A stretch of 52,700 nucleotides of DNA. Source: CAMBRQ01 sp945870325. GTDB taxonomy: Bacteria; Bacillota; Clostridia; Lachnospirales; Lachnospiraceae. Shown piece after piece: positions 24,849 to 31,801 of the stretch (position 1 is the first letter of the stretch; each line of letters begins with the position of its first letter). The stretch covers positions 1 to 52,700 of the forward strand of contig NZ_JBNPMC010000026.1 in NCBI RefSeq assembly GCF_050313795.1, in the 5' to 3' direction. A program made the translations under genes and the position numbers. The notes under the pieces are model-generated. The model worked only from the letters and a program-made list of their open reading frames with translations. It made no database searches and had not been told where the DNA came from.

Positions 24849-25436
24849 ATGACAAACAAACTTACATTAGCAGAACAAGAAGAATTATTTGCAAAGGATT
24901 GTAAACTGATAAACCTTAAATACGAATATAACGGTTATACCGGAGATGAGAGATGGGCGATTATTACGGAATTATCTGTAAAAGAGCTTTGGGAGAAGTA
25001 TCCATTTGTTATAGAAAGATATTCTCCGTTTGTTCATCTTTCCATTGCTCAGGGAGAGGTAATTGACGATGCAAACCGAAATGAGGACAAGTATGCAAAG
25101 AGAAGCAGTCGCACACTTGACTGCTATGGATATGACGATGAAATGTCCTCACAGTTTCATAAAGAGCTTGCCATTATGTTTGACGACCCGTTTGAAAGAG
25201 CAGAGGAAGAAAGGCTTGAACTGGAAAGAGAAGAATTGCGTCAGTGTGAAATCAGGAAAGCAAGGATAGCACTTTCAATGTTGCAGCCACTTCAAAGGGA
25301 ACGCCTTATGAAGAATGTATGCTGCGGTCTGAGTTCCAGAGCGATTGCAAAGCAGGAGGGCGTATATTACAGCTCCGTGGATAAGTCTATTGCTGCGGCA
25401 AAGAAAAACTTTATCAAATTTTATGAAAATCTCTGA
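24849..25436 (+). CDS. Sigma-70-like factor of the ICE (Tn916 Orf7-like)
   Basis: A 195-residue protein whose C-terminal ~60 residues form a sigma region-4-like helix-turn-helix (LQPLQRERLMKNVCCGLSSR, AIAKQEGVYYSSVDKSIAAA). The middle (ERAEEERLELEREELRQCEI) is acidic and helical. Sigma-like Orf7-type proteins in Tn916 relatives sit between the cargo and xis/int and activate element functions. Its ribosome site is buried in a 21-bp hairpin and preceded by a leader peptide, so translation appears tightly controlled. It may equally be a sigma-like anti-terminator or activator. Confidence 0.8.
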   Translation: MTNKLTLAEQEELFAKDCKLINLKYEYNGYTGDERWAIITELSVKELWEKYPFVIERYSPFVHLSIAQGEVIDDANRNEDKYAKRSSRTLDCYGYDDEMSSQFHKELAIMFDDPFERAEEERLELEREELRQCEIRKARIALSMLQPLQRERLMKNVCCGLSSRAIAKQEGVYYSSVDKSIAAAKKNFIKFYENL

Positions 25437-25455
25437 TTTTGGGTGTGCATTTCAG

Positions 25456-25490
25456 TCCCCTTTGTCCAAATGAGTGAAGGGGTTATTTCA
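25456..25490 (+). terminator. Probable terminator after the sigma-like gene
   Basis: CCCCTT (about 25458-25463) and AAGGGG (about 25478-25483) form a short stem with a 14-nt loop, followed by TTATTTCATT. Weak but correctly placed. Confidence 0.4.
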
Positions 25491-25535
25491 TTCCGGATAC
25501 GAATGACACTTTAAAAATTAGATTCTTGTGAGGTT

Positions 25536-26108
25536 ATGTATATGAAAGAAAAAATGATTTGTCGTGGGGATTTATTTTACTATGACTTTGGAGATAACAG
25601 TGGTTCAGTACAAAGCGGAGAGCGTCCGGTGCTTGTCGTTCAGGCGGACGATTATAACCAGAATGCTCCGACGATTATTGTTGCAGCGGTTACAAGTGTA
25701 ATCAAGAAAAGATATTTGCCATCGCACATTATTCTCGGCGAGGAGTTTGGACTGAAGAAACCGTCAATGGTTCTTCTGGAACAGATTCGGACAGTCAATA
25801 GAGAGGATTTACGTGAATACATAGGTACGGTAGATGACGATAAACTTTTCAAACAGATAAATGCAACTTTGAAAAAGACTTTTGGACTTTGGGTTTACAA
25901 GCCAGAGGGAAAAGAAAATATTCGCTGCCTATGCCCGAAGTGCCTGAATGATTACATTCACAATCCAGACTATATTGTAAGGCGACTCGACCTGTTTGCA
26001 AAGCGAAAAGACAGATGTGATAAGTGCGATGGGGATGGTTGGGATTATGTTGTTACCGACAGATATTCATCAAAGAAAGAAAAGAGGGGAAGCAATGACC
26101 GAAAATAA
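25536..26108 (+). CDS. MazF/PemK-type endoribonuclease fold with C-terminal zinc ribbon
   Basis: A 190-residue protein. Residues ~5-120 match MazF/PemK: CRGDLFYYDFGDNSGSVQSG, ERPVLVVQADDYNQNAPTII and VLLEQIRTVNREDLREYIG. MazF enzymes cut mRNA at short sites. The extra ~65 residues carry CLCPKCLND and CDKCDGDGWDYV, a zinc-ribbon-like extension not found in classic MazF (~110 aa). No antitoxin gene adjoins it; the next gene is an excisionase. A solitary MazF-like protein here may serve element maintenance or regulation, or may be restrained by an unrecognised partner. ATG 25536 follows GTGAGG; ATG 25542 is possible. Confidence 0.8.
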   Translation: MYMKEKMICRGDLFYYDFGDNSGSVQSGERPVLVVQADDYNQNAPTIIVAAVTSVIKKRYLPSHIILGEEFGLKKPSMVLLEQIRTVNREDLREYIGTVDDDKLFKQINATLKKTFGLWVYKPEGKENIRCLCPKCLNDYIHNPDYIVRRLDLFAKRKDRCDKCDGDGWDYVVTDRYSSKKEKRGSNDRK

Positions 26109-26301
26109 AATCATTATTCCTATCTGGAAGAAGTCCAATCTTACAGTAGAAGAAGCCGCAGCTTATTGTGGTATTGGTTCAAGAAAATTAAGAGAAATGT
26201 CCGACTCGGAGTTTTGCCCGTTTGTTCTTTGGAATGGAAGTAAGCGACTGATTAAAAGAAGAAAACTGGACGAATATCTTGATAATGCGTATTCGATATA
26301 G
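26095..26301 (+). CDS. Excisionase-like protein 1
   Basis: A 68-residue Tn916-Xis-type winged-helix protein: PIWKKSNLTVEEAAAYCGIG, SRKLREMSDSEFCPFVLWNG, KRLIKRRKLDEYL. ATG 26095 follows GAGGGGAAGC and lies in the last 14 bp of the MazF-like gene. Xis proteins bend att DNA and steer the integrase to excision. The first of three paralogues before int. Confidence 0.85.
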   Translation: MTENKIIIPIWKKSNLTVEEAAAYCGIGSRKLREMSDSEFCPFVLWNGSKRLIKRRKLDEYLDNAYSI

Positions 26302-26317
26302 CTGATTTGTAAAGTGT

Positions 26318-26358
26318 GCGATGGGTCGGTTCGCATAATAGGCTCATCGCTCATTTTT
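26318..26358 (+). terminator. Terminator after excisionase 1
   Basis: GCGATGGGTC (26318-26327) and GGCTCATCGC (26341-26350) form a 10-bp stem with two G-T pairs, followed by TCATTTTT. Confidence 0.7.
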
Positions 26359-26400
26359 AATTATCATAAGGGCAGAAAAAAACAAGGAGGTGCTTCCGTA

Positions 26401-26628
26401 ATGGCAGATACAGAAAAGATTATCCGAAAAAAATATGATGTGCCGATATGGCATAAGTCTAATTTGACGATTGATGAAGCAGTTGAATATTCTGGCATAG
26501 GTAGAGAAAGACTGAGAAAACTAACAAGCCAAGAAGAATGCCCATTTGTTCTTCATATAGGAAATCGTCGAATGATTAAGAGGAGGATTTTTGATGAATA
26601 CATTGAAAAACTTACTTTCCTTGAATGA
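26401..26628 (+). CDS. Excisionase-like protein 2
   Basis: A 75-residue paralogue: VPIWHKSNLTIDEAVEYSGI, GRERLRKLTSQEECPFVLHI, GNRRMIKRRIFDEYIEKL. AAGGAGGTG precedes ATG 26401. It overlaps excisionase 3 by 35 bp, so both are likely made from one mRNA. It lies after the terminator that ends excisionase 1, which suggests separate control. Confidence 0.82.
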   Translation: MADTEKIIRKKYDVPIWHKSNLTIDEAVEYSGIGRERLRKLTSQEECPFVLHIGNRRMIKRRIFDEYIEKLTFLE

Positions 26629-26875
26629 TGATGAACGCTTACTTGCCGAAGTAAGAACATATCAGGAAAAACTCATAAGCAATGCTGAAGAACCGATATG
26701 GGAAAGAAAGTGGCTGACAATCGAAGAAGCCGCAGCATATTCCGGTATAGGAAGAACGAAGTTGCGTGAGTTATCTAATCAAGCAGGTTGTCCCTTTGCA
26801 ATATGGATAGGCAATAAAATCCATATTGTGAGGGAACGACTTGATAAATATACAGATAAACAGTTTGAGATTTAG
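26594..26875 (+). CDS. Excisionase-like protein 3
   Basis: A 93-residue paralogue with ~30 extra N-terminal residues (LKNLLSLNDDERLLAEVRTY), then PIWERKWLTIEEAAAYSGIG, RTKLRELSNQAGCPFAIWIG and NKIHIVRERLDKYTD. ATG 26594 follows AGGAGGA. int starts 9 bp after its stop, so this copy, adjacent to int as xis is in Tn916, is the best candidate for the true excisionase; the other two may be regulators. Confidence 0.82.
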   Translation: MNTLKNLLSLNDDERLLAEVRTYQEKLISNAEEPIWERKWLTIEEAAAYSGIGRTKLRELSNQAGCPFAIWIGNKIHIVRERLDKYTDKQFEI

Positions 26876-26884
26876 GAGGATACA

Positions 26885-28114
26885 ATGGCGACAAAAAGAA
26901 AAGATAAATCAAGGGTTGTTCTGAAAACCGGAGAGGTTCAGAGAAAAGACGGTACTTATCAATTTAGCTGGCAGGACAGCCAAATGAAAAGGCGATTTGT
27001 TTATGCAAGAACTTTAGATGACCTGAGAGAAAAAGAGAAGCGTATTCAGAAAGATAAATGTGATGGTATCAAGACCGAAGCACGATACACAACCCTTGAT
27101 GAATTATTTGACCTTTGGGCAAATATGAAAAGAGGGCTGAAGAATAATACCTTTGAAAATTACAAATATATGTACAATACCTTTGTGCGACCAGTGATTG
27201 GAAGTAAAAGAATATCAACGCTGAAGAAATCGGATATTAAGAAATACTACAATTATCTTGTTGATGAAAGAAATTTGAAGCCTTCAACGATTGACAATAT
27301 TCATACGGTTCTTCATCAGGTTTTGCAGATTGCGGTTGATGATGACTTTATCAGAAATAACCCGTCAGATAATGTGCTGAGAGAATTGAAAAAAGCACAT
27401 TGTTTTCAGTCGGAAAAGCGTAGAGCGTTGACGAAACCTGAGCAGGAGTTATTTCTGAATTTCCTAAAAACCCACCCTGTATATGAACATTGGTATCCTG
27501 TCTTTGCAGTAATGATAGGAACTGGGCTTCGTGTGGGGGAAGTGACTGGATTGAGATGGTGTGATATTGATATGGAAAGTGGAATGATTGATGTTAATCA
27601 TACTCTTGTATATTATGACCACAGAACTGAGGGAAGTAAAAGTGGCTGTTATTTCAATGTAAATACAACGAAGACTCCAGCGAGTATGAGGCAGGTTCCA
27701 ATGCTCGGTTTTGTAAAAGAAGCATTTGAACAGGAGAAACAGAAGCAGGAAGATTTAGGACTTCATTGCGAGGTCACAATAGATGGATATACAGATTTTA
27801 TTTTCATCAATCGTTTCGGTCAGGCACAGCACCAAGCCACACTCAACAAAGCAATCCGAAGAATTATCCGTGATTGCAATGATGAGCAGTTTTTGCACAG
27901 TGATGAACCTGATGTGTTACTTCCTCATTTTAGCTGTCACTCGCTTAGACATACATTTACAACAAGAATGTGCGAAGCTGGAGTAAATATAAAGGTTATT
28001 CAAGACGCACTCGGACATTCAGATATTTCAACCACATTGAATATTTATGCTGATGTTACAAAGGAAATGAAAACGGCAGAGTTCAAAGGATTGGATAGCT
28101 ACTTCATAGTATAA
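26885..28114 (+). CDS. int: Tyrosine integrase of element 1 (Tn916 family)
   Basis: A 409-residue tyrosine recombinase: N-terminal arm-binding domain (~1-60, GTYQFSWQDSQMKRRFVYAR), SAM-like core-binding domain (~70-165, NYKYMYNTFVRPVIGSKRIS) and catalytic domain. Catalytic residues: Arg in GTGLRVGEVTGL (~215), HSLRHTFTTR (~352), GHSDISTTLNIY with Tyr ~389. GGAGGATAC precedes ATG 26885. The catalytic and core-binding domains are mostly identical by eye to those of the second integrase at 37836, while the N-terminal arm-binding parts differ more. This fits shared core site and different arm-type sites. Confidence 0.95.
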   Translation: MATKRKDKSRVVLKTGEVQRKDGTYQFSWQDSQMKRRFVYARTLDDLREKEKRIQKDKCDGIKTEARYTTLDELFDLWANMKRGLKNNTFENYKYMYNTFVRPVIGSKRISTLKKSDIKKYYNYLVDERNLKPSTIDNIHTVLHQVLQIAVDDDFIRNNPSDNVLRELKKAHCFQSEKRRALTKPEQELFLNFLKTHPVYEHWYPVFAVMIGTGLRVGEVTGLRWCDIDMESGMIDVNHTLVYYDHRTEGSKSGCYFNVNTTKTPASMRQVPMLGFVKEAFEQEKQKQEDLGLHCEVTIDGYTDFIFINRFGQAQHQATLNKAIRRIIRDCNDEQFLHSDEPDVLLPHFSCHSLRHTFTTRMCEAGVNIKVIQDALGHSDISTTLNIYADVTKEMKTAEFKGLDSYFIV

Positions 28115-28138
28115 TATTGGACTTCACATACGGAAAGA

Positions 28139-28170
28139 GAACATACAGAGTGTTGTGTGTTCTTTTTTTT
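28139..28170 (+). terminator. Terminator after integrase 1
   Basis: GAACATACA (28139-28147), loop GAGTGT, TGTGTGTTC (28154-28162), then eight T. A 9-bp stem with one G-T pair. Confidence 0.85.
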
Positions 28171-28284
28171 GCGGGAACTAGAAATAGTTGTCTCGATAAA
28201 AGTGTGATAGAATGGGAGAAGAATAAATGATTGATTATAGAAAGTATATGAAATAGATGTTATGTGACAAAGAGGAAAGCTATT

Positions 28285-29358
28285 ATGGAAAACGAACTGC
28301 GAAAAGCTATAGAGGAATGGGTTGAATATCGGATTGAGCAAAACAAGGAATTAGAAAAGAAATACCCACCTAATCCACCGAATGATGTATGTAAAACGGC
28401 TTATATGAAAGGGCTTTTAATTGAAAATAGTTTTGAACCTGAAGTTGGCGAGATGAATGAATTATTTGAGGTAGAGCATGAAAAAGTATTCGTATGGACA
28501 CATGAAAAAGATAGAAATTCATCTATCATAATTAAAGTAGACCCGGAAGTTAAGGATATGCCATTTTGGAAAAATATTGCAAGCATTATGTGGCTGGCTA
28601 TGCAATATGCAAATTCTTTTGAGAGGATTTCAGCAGATTGGTATGAATATAGATGGATATATTATTTTGATTCTAATAAAAACTTAGCAGAACAAGTATT
28701 CAATAACCTCGAACAGTTTGATAGTGTAAACTTAACAAATGGAAGAATCATAAAAGCGACTGATATTGGAAATCTCGCACCGGAAATAGAGCTAATGATA
28801 CGTGATGATAAGGCATATACAGCGATGATGATGTTGAGCAATTCATTTATACAACATTATATTTGCTTGATTTGTGAGTTGAGTAATTATCCATATCATG
28901 ACCATTTAGCGGAAGAACCGGAAATATGGGAACATGCAGCAATAATCCCAAATATGGAAGTGGCAGTAGTTCAAGCGTGTAGGAGTGTAGAAGGAATATT
29001 AGGAGAACCACCTAATTCCAAAAAGCAAGGAGCGGTAATGAAACATAAAAAGAGATGGGAGGAATTAACAGGAACTAATCCTGATAGCATATTTGAAAAA
29101 GCAAATATGTCATATTGGGATTTTTATTACAAATTATTTTTTGAACTAAGAAATCCATCAGCACATAGTTATGGGAACATCAATTATAAATTGGAAAAGG
29201 CAAAAACCGTTCAGGCACAATGTTTTGCTGCAATTATTGTTCGTGATTATTTTAATAAGAATGTGTTAGAATTAAAAGAGGCTCAGAAAAAACTGAATTT
29301 TAATTTAAGCCTACTTGATAGAGTAAGTGATGTAATGAGTACAAAAATAACAAAATAG
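28285..29358 (+). CDS. Unknown protein with HEPN-like RxxxxH motif
   Basis: A 357-residue protein; no named family recognised. Near the C-terminus it has FFELRNPSAHSYGNINYKLE (~285-304): Arg, four residues, His, in the form typical of HEPN ribonucleases and AbiV/Apea-like proteins, after a helical bundle-like region (VAVVQACRSVEGILGEPPNS). HEPN toxins cut RNA in abortive infection. The N-terminal ~200 residues (aromatic-rich, FERISADWYEYRWIYYF) may be the sensor. ATG 28285 is preferred to GTG 28264. The gene lies between int and the right att arm sites, where element cargo is unusual, and ends ~165 bp before them. Confidence 0.65.
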   Translation: MENELRKAIEEWVEYRIEQNKELEKKYPPNPPNDVCKTAYMKGLLIENSFEPEVGEMNELFEVEHEKVFVWTHEKDRNSSIIIKVDPEVKDMPFWKNIASIMWLAMQYANSFERISADWYEYRWIYYFDSNKNLAEQVFNNLEQFDSVNLTNGRIIKATDIGNLAPEIELMIRDDKAYTAMMMLSNSFIQHYICLICELSNYPYHDHLAEEPEIWEHAAIIPNMEVAVVQACRSVEGILGEPPNSKKQGAVMKHKKRWEELTGTNPDSIFEKANMSYWDFYYKLFFELRNPSAHSYGNINYKLEKAKTVQAQCFAAIIVRDYFNKNVLELKEAQKKLNFNLSLLDRVSDVMSTKITK

Positions 29359-29522
29359 CTCCGATAATTTGATTAGCATGTTAAAAGCAATCAGGCTACA
29401 GAAGTAAAAAGGAATTATGGTGTAACGGAATTGAGGAATGGACAAGATGAATTGACTTTGTAAATAAAAGAAGTTATAATTTCTTTTATATAACTATGCG
29501 CTTGCATATACTATTATCGCCC

Positions 29523-29551
29523 TACATCATTTACATCATATTTTACATCAT
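29523..29551. repeat. Three TACATCAT repeats, arm-type sites of integrase 1
   Basis: TACATCAT occurs at 29523, 29532 and 29544 (start-to-start 9 and 12 bp). The third begins 126 bp before the att core at 29670. The second element has three TAAGCCA repeats in the same geometry before its right core copy. This strongly suggests binding sites for the N-terminal domain of integrase 1. The remainder of the 29359-29867 gap holds the att core and a small hairpin, with no gene. Confidence 0.7.
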
Positions 29552-29669
29552 TTGCCCGCAAAGTGACTCAAAGTAGAGCAGAAATATGAAGTATGAGGAT
29601 AATTGGAATATGGAGAATTTTATAGTAACAACATCAGCTTGGTCGAGTATGAAAGAACCACAAAAAAAC

Positions 29670-29682
29670 TCCCGACGATGAA
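29670..29682. repeat. Attachment core, copy at the element 1/element 2 junction
   Basis: TCCCGACGATGAA, repeated exactly at 39254-39266. It marks the right end of element 1 and the left end of element 2. Read in the metG-like frame, the left end of element 2 gives PTMKSLDK then a stop at 29696-29698. Confidence 0.75.
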
Positions 29683-29709
29683 GTCACTCGATAAATAAGA
29701 GTGCCGATT

Positions 29710-29728
29710 TTCCTTGAAAATCAAGGAA
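29710..29728. repeat. Small inverted repeat near the left end of element 2
   Basis: TTCCTTGA-AAA-TCAAGGAA, an 8-bp stem with a 3-nt loop. It lies between the att core and the relaxase gene and could belong to the transfer origin or to att; no typical MobV nick site was recognised. Confidence 0.4.
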
Positions 29729-29755
29729 GAATGAGGTTTGGTGAAGTCTTAAATT

Positions 29756-29782
29756 TAAGCATTTAAGCCAAACTTAAGCCAA
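29756..29782. repeat. Left arm-type repeats of element 2 (TAAGCCAA)
   Basis: TAAGCCAA at 29764-29771 and 29775-29782, with a partial copy TAAGCATT at 29756. The same octamer recurs at the right end of element 2 (39108-39136), which fits arm-type binding sites for integrase 2 at both ends. Confidence 0.65.
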
Positions 29783-29806
29783 TCAATACATGAAAAAATG
29801 CAATAG

Positions 29807-29842
29807 ACAGCCATGAGATAGAAATATTTCGTGGCTGTTTTT
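29807..29842 (+). terminator. Hairpin upstream of the relaxase gene
   Basis: ACAGCCA and TGGCTGT enclose an 18-nt loop and are followed by TTTTTA. It may stop transcription entering from element 1 or act as a control element of the relaxase operon. Confidence 0.45.
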
Positions 29843-29867
29843 ACGTATCAGGAAATAATATTGATTA

Positions 29868-31121
29868 TTGAAATTAACAAGACACAACGGTCGCTCTGGG
29901 AAGAACGGAACTTATAATCCCAGACATAATGACAGACGTTTCAATGTGGAAAACAGTGAACATATTGATGCGGAGCGAGCAAAGAAAAATGTTTATTGGG
30001 ACTGTTATCGTGGTGTCACATATTTTGAAAGCCGAGAAAAGGATGAGGAACATGATTTCAGTTTTGAAGAAGTGGAACGTATCTATTATAACGAGCATTA
30101 CAGTGATCATATAGAAGCACAGAATGCGAGAAATGCAAAGACCAGACACATTGAGCGTAATCGAACGGTCGAAGATCTGTTGAAGAACAAAAAGACCTGT
30201 CCGGAAGAAACGATTTATCAGATTGGAAATATTGATGAAACGGTTTCACCGGAAGAATTATTGATTGTTGCGAGTACGTTCTTTGGAGAACTGGAAAAAA
30301 GATATGGGGAATATTTTCACATTTTAGATTGGGCTCTTCATGTAGACGAAGGAACACCTCATATTCATGAACGTCATGTATTCGATTGTGAAAATAAATA
30401 TGGAGAAATCTGTCCCCAGCAGGAAAAAGCATTGGAAAAAATGGGAATCCCATTGCCAGAATCAGATAAGCCAAAGAGCAAAGCAAATAATCGAAAGAAA
30501 ACATTTGATGCCATGTGCAGAGAGTTGCTTTTGGATATTTGCGATAACCGAAAACTGTATCTGGATAAAGAGCCGGAATATGGTGGTCGTGATTATCTGG
30601 AAAAGCAGGATTATATCCTGATGAAGCAAAAGGAGCAGATGGCAACTCAGAAAGAACAGATCACTCAGCAGGAGCAGACATTGGAGGAACTGACCTTAAA
30701 GATTGAAGATGTAGAAGTGCTGATTGATGAAGTTTCAGATGTTGCTTATGACAAAGCAGTGGAAGTTGTTACAGATAAAGTCAGGGAGGAAACGCAGAAA
30801 GAAGATTTGATTTTGATTGAGGATTATAAAAAATGGGTGACTTCCTCCGAGCGAAACATCCCAAAAGATAAAAGAGATTTTGTCGGGAAGTGTCTGGATG
30901 CGTTTCAGAATAAACTGATGAAGGCGGCACAGAAAGTTCTGAATACGGTGAAGGCTACTATGATGAATCCAAAAGTTAAAGCAGAGGGTAAGGAAGAGAT
31001 TAAGAAAAAAGCCAAAAGTTCTGTTTTGGATAAGCTGTATCAGCATCGGGATGCGATTGCAAATCGAAAAACAGATACAGACAGGACAATGGCACAGAGA
31101 AAAAATGAGATGGAGAGGTAA
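29868..31121 (+). CDS. mob: MobV/Pre-type relaxase of element 2
   Basis: A 417-residue plasmid-recombination/mobilisation relaxase. The N-terminus holds RHNGRSGKNGTYNPRHNDRR, in the place of the MobV HN..R motif. The metal-binding motif is ALHVDEGTPHIHERH (~156-170). Residues ~245-300 form a coiled coil (KEQMATQKEQITQQEQTLEE), and the tail is Lys-rich. MobV relaxases nick oriT in mobilisable elements and use the transfer channel of a co-resident conjugative element; element 1 could supply one. TTG 29868 is the only possible start (an in-frame stop lies just before it), and AGGAAAT is upstream. oriT should lie in 29683-29867. Confidence 0.88.
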   Translation: MKLTRHNGRSGKNGTYNPRHNDRRFNVENSEHIDAERAKKNVYWDCYRGVTYFESREKDEEHDFSFEEVERIYYNEHYSDHIEAQNARNAKTRHIERNRTVEDLLKNKKTCPEETIYQIGNIDETVSPEELLIVASTFFGELEKRYGEYFHILDWALHVDEGTPHIHERHVFDCENKYGEICPQQEKALEKMGIPLPESDKPKSKANNRKKTFDAMCRELLLDICDNRKLYLDKEPEYGGRDYLEKQDYILMKQKEQMATQKEQITQQEQTLEELTLKIEDVEVLIDEVSDVAYDKAVEVVTDKVREETQKEDLILIEDYKKWVTSSERNIPKDKRDFVGKCLDAFQNKLMKAAQKVLNTVKATMMNPKVKAEGKEEIKKKAKSSVLDKLYQHRDAIANRKTDTDRTMAQRKNEMER

Positions 31122-31123
31122 AT

Positions 31124-31801
31124 TTGAATGTATTTGAAACTGTGAAGCAGTCGGTCACTACCCGTCAGGCTGCGGAGCATTATGGTATCAGGGTAGGCAG
31201 AAACGGAATGGCGTGTTGTCCATTCCATAAAGACAGAACGCCCAGCATGAAAGTAGACAGTTGTTATTATTGCTTCGGATGCGGGGCAACTGGTGACGTG
31301 ATTGATTTCGTCGCTTCACTTCACAATGTAGGAAAAAAGGTTGCAGCAATCAGACTGGCAGAGGATTTTGGGATTGTTTATGATGCAGATTCGCATAAGA
31401 AAGTGAATCTTCCAGTTAAGAAGACAGTTCCCAAATTGGCTTTTGAGCAGAGATACGAACAGATGAAAACGAAATGTATTCGGGTTCTGTTGGATTGTCG
31501 GCATCTGCTTAGAAGCTGGAAAGAAATATATGCGCCTAAGTCAGATGATGAAATGTAGCATCCACGATTTTGTGAAGCATTACAGGATATTTCATATATA
31601 GAGTATTTATTAGATATTTTGTTGTTTGGAGAAACAGAAGAACAAGCGGCAGTGATTGCCGAACAAGGAAAGAAGGTGATGGAACTTGAACAACGAATTA
31701 GAGAATCTGTCTCCTCTGATGAAACAGAGCCTGTCCGAAATAATGGATGCGATGGAGCCGGAACTGACAGTGGAGGAAATCCGGGAGATGCTGGATTATA
31801 A
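31124..31801 (+). pseudogene. CHC2 zinc-finger primase-like gene interrupted by TAG
   Basis: The frame from TTG 31124 encodes a DnaG-like CHC2 finger (ACCPFHKDRTPSMKVDS, CYYCFGCGATGDVIDFVASL) and is open for 144 residues. TAG at 31556-31558 then stops it, after which the same frame runs on to 31801 (HPRFCEALQDISYIEYLLDI, then LLFGETEEQAAVIAEQG). The downstream part looks like the normal C-terminus of the family, and a Trp codon (TGG to TAG) would restore it. The truncated product keeps the whole zinc finger and may still work. It begins 3 bp after mob and overlaps the VirE gene. Probably a replication factor of element 2. Confidence 0.75.

Noticed and set aside
29523..29551. TACATCAT repeats as a CRISPR remnant
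   Set aside because: Repeats are 8 bp and only 9-12 bp apart, with no spacers and no cas genes; the match to arm-site geometry in element 2 is a better explanation.
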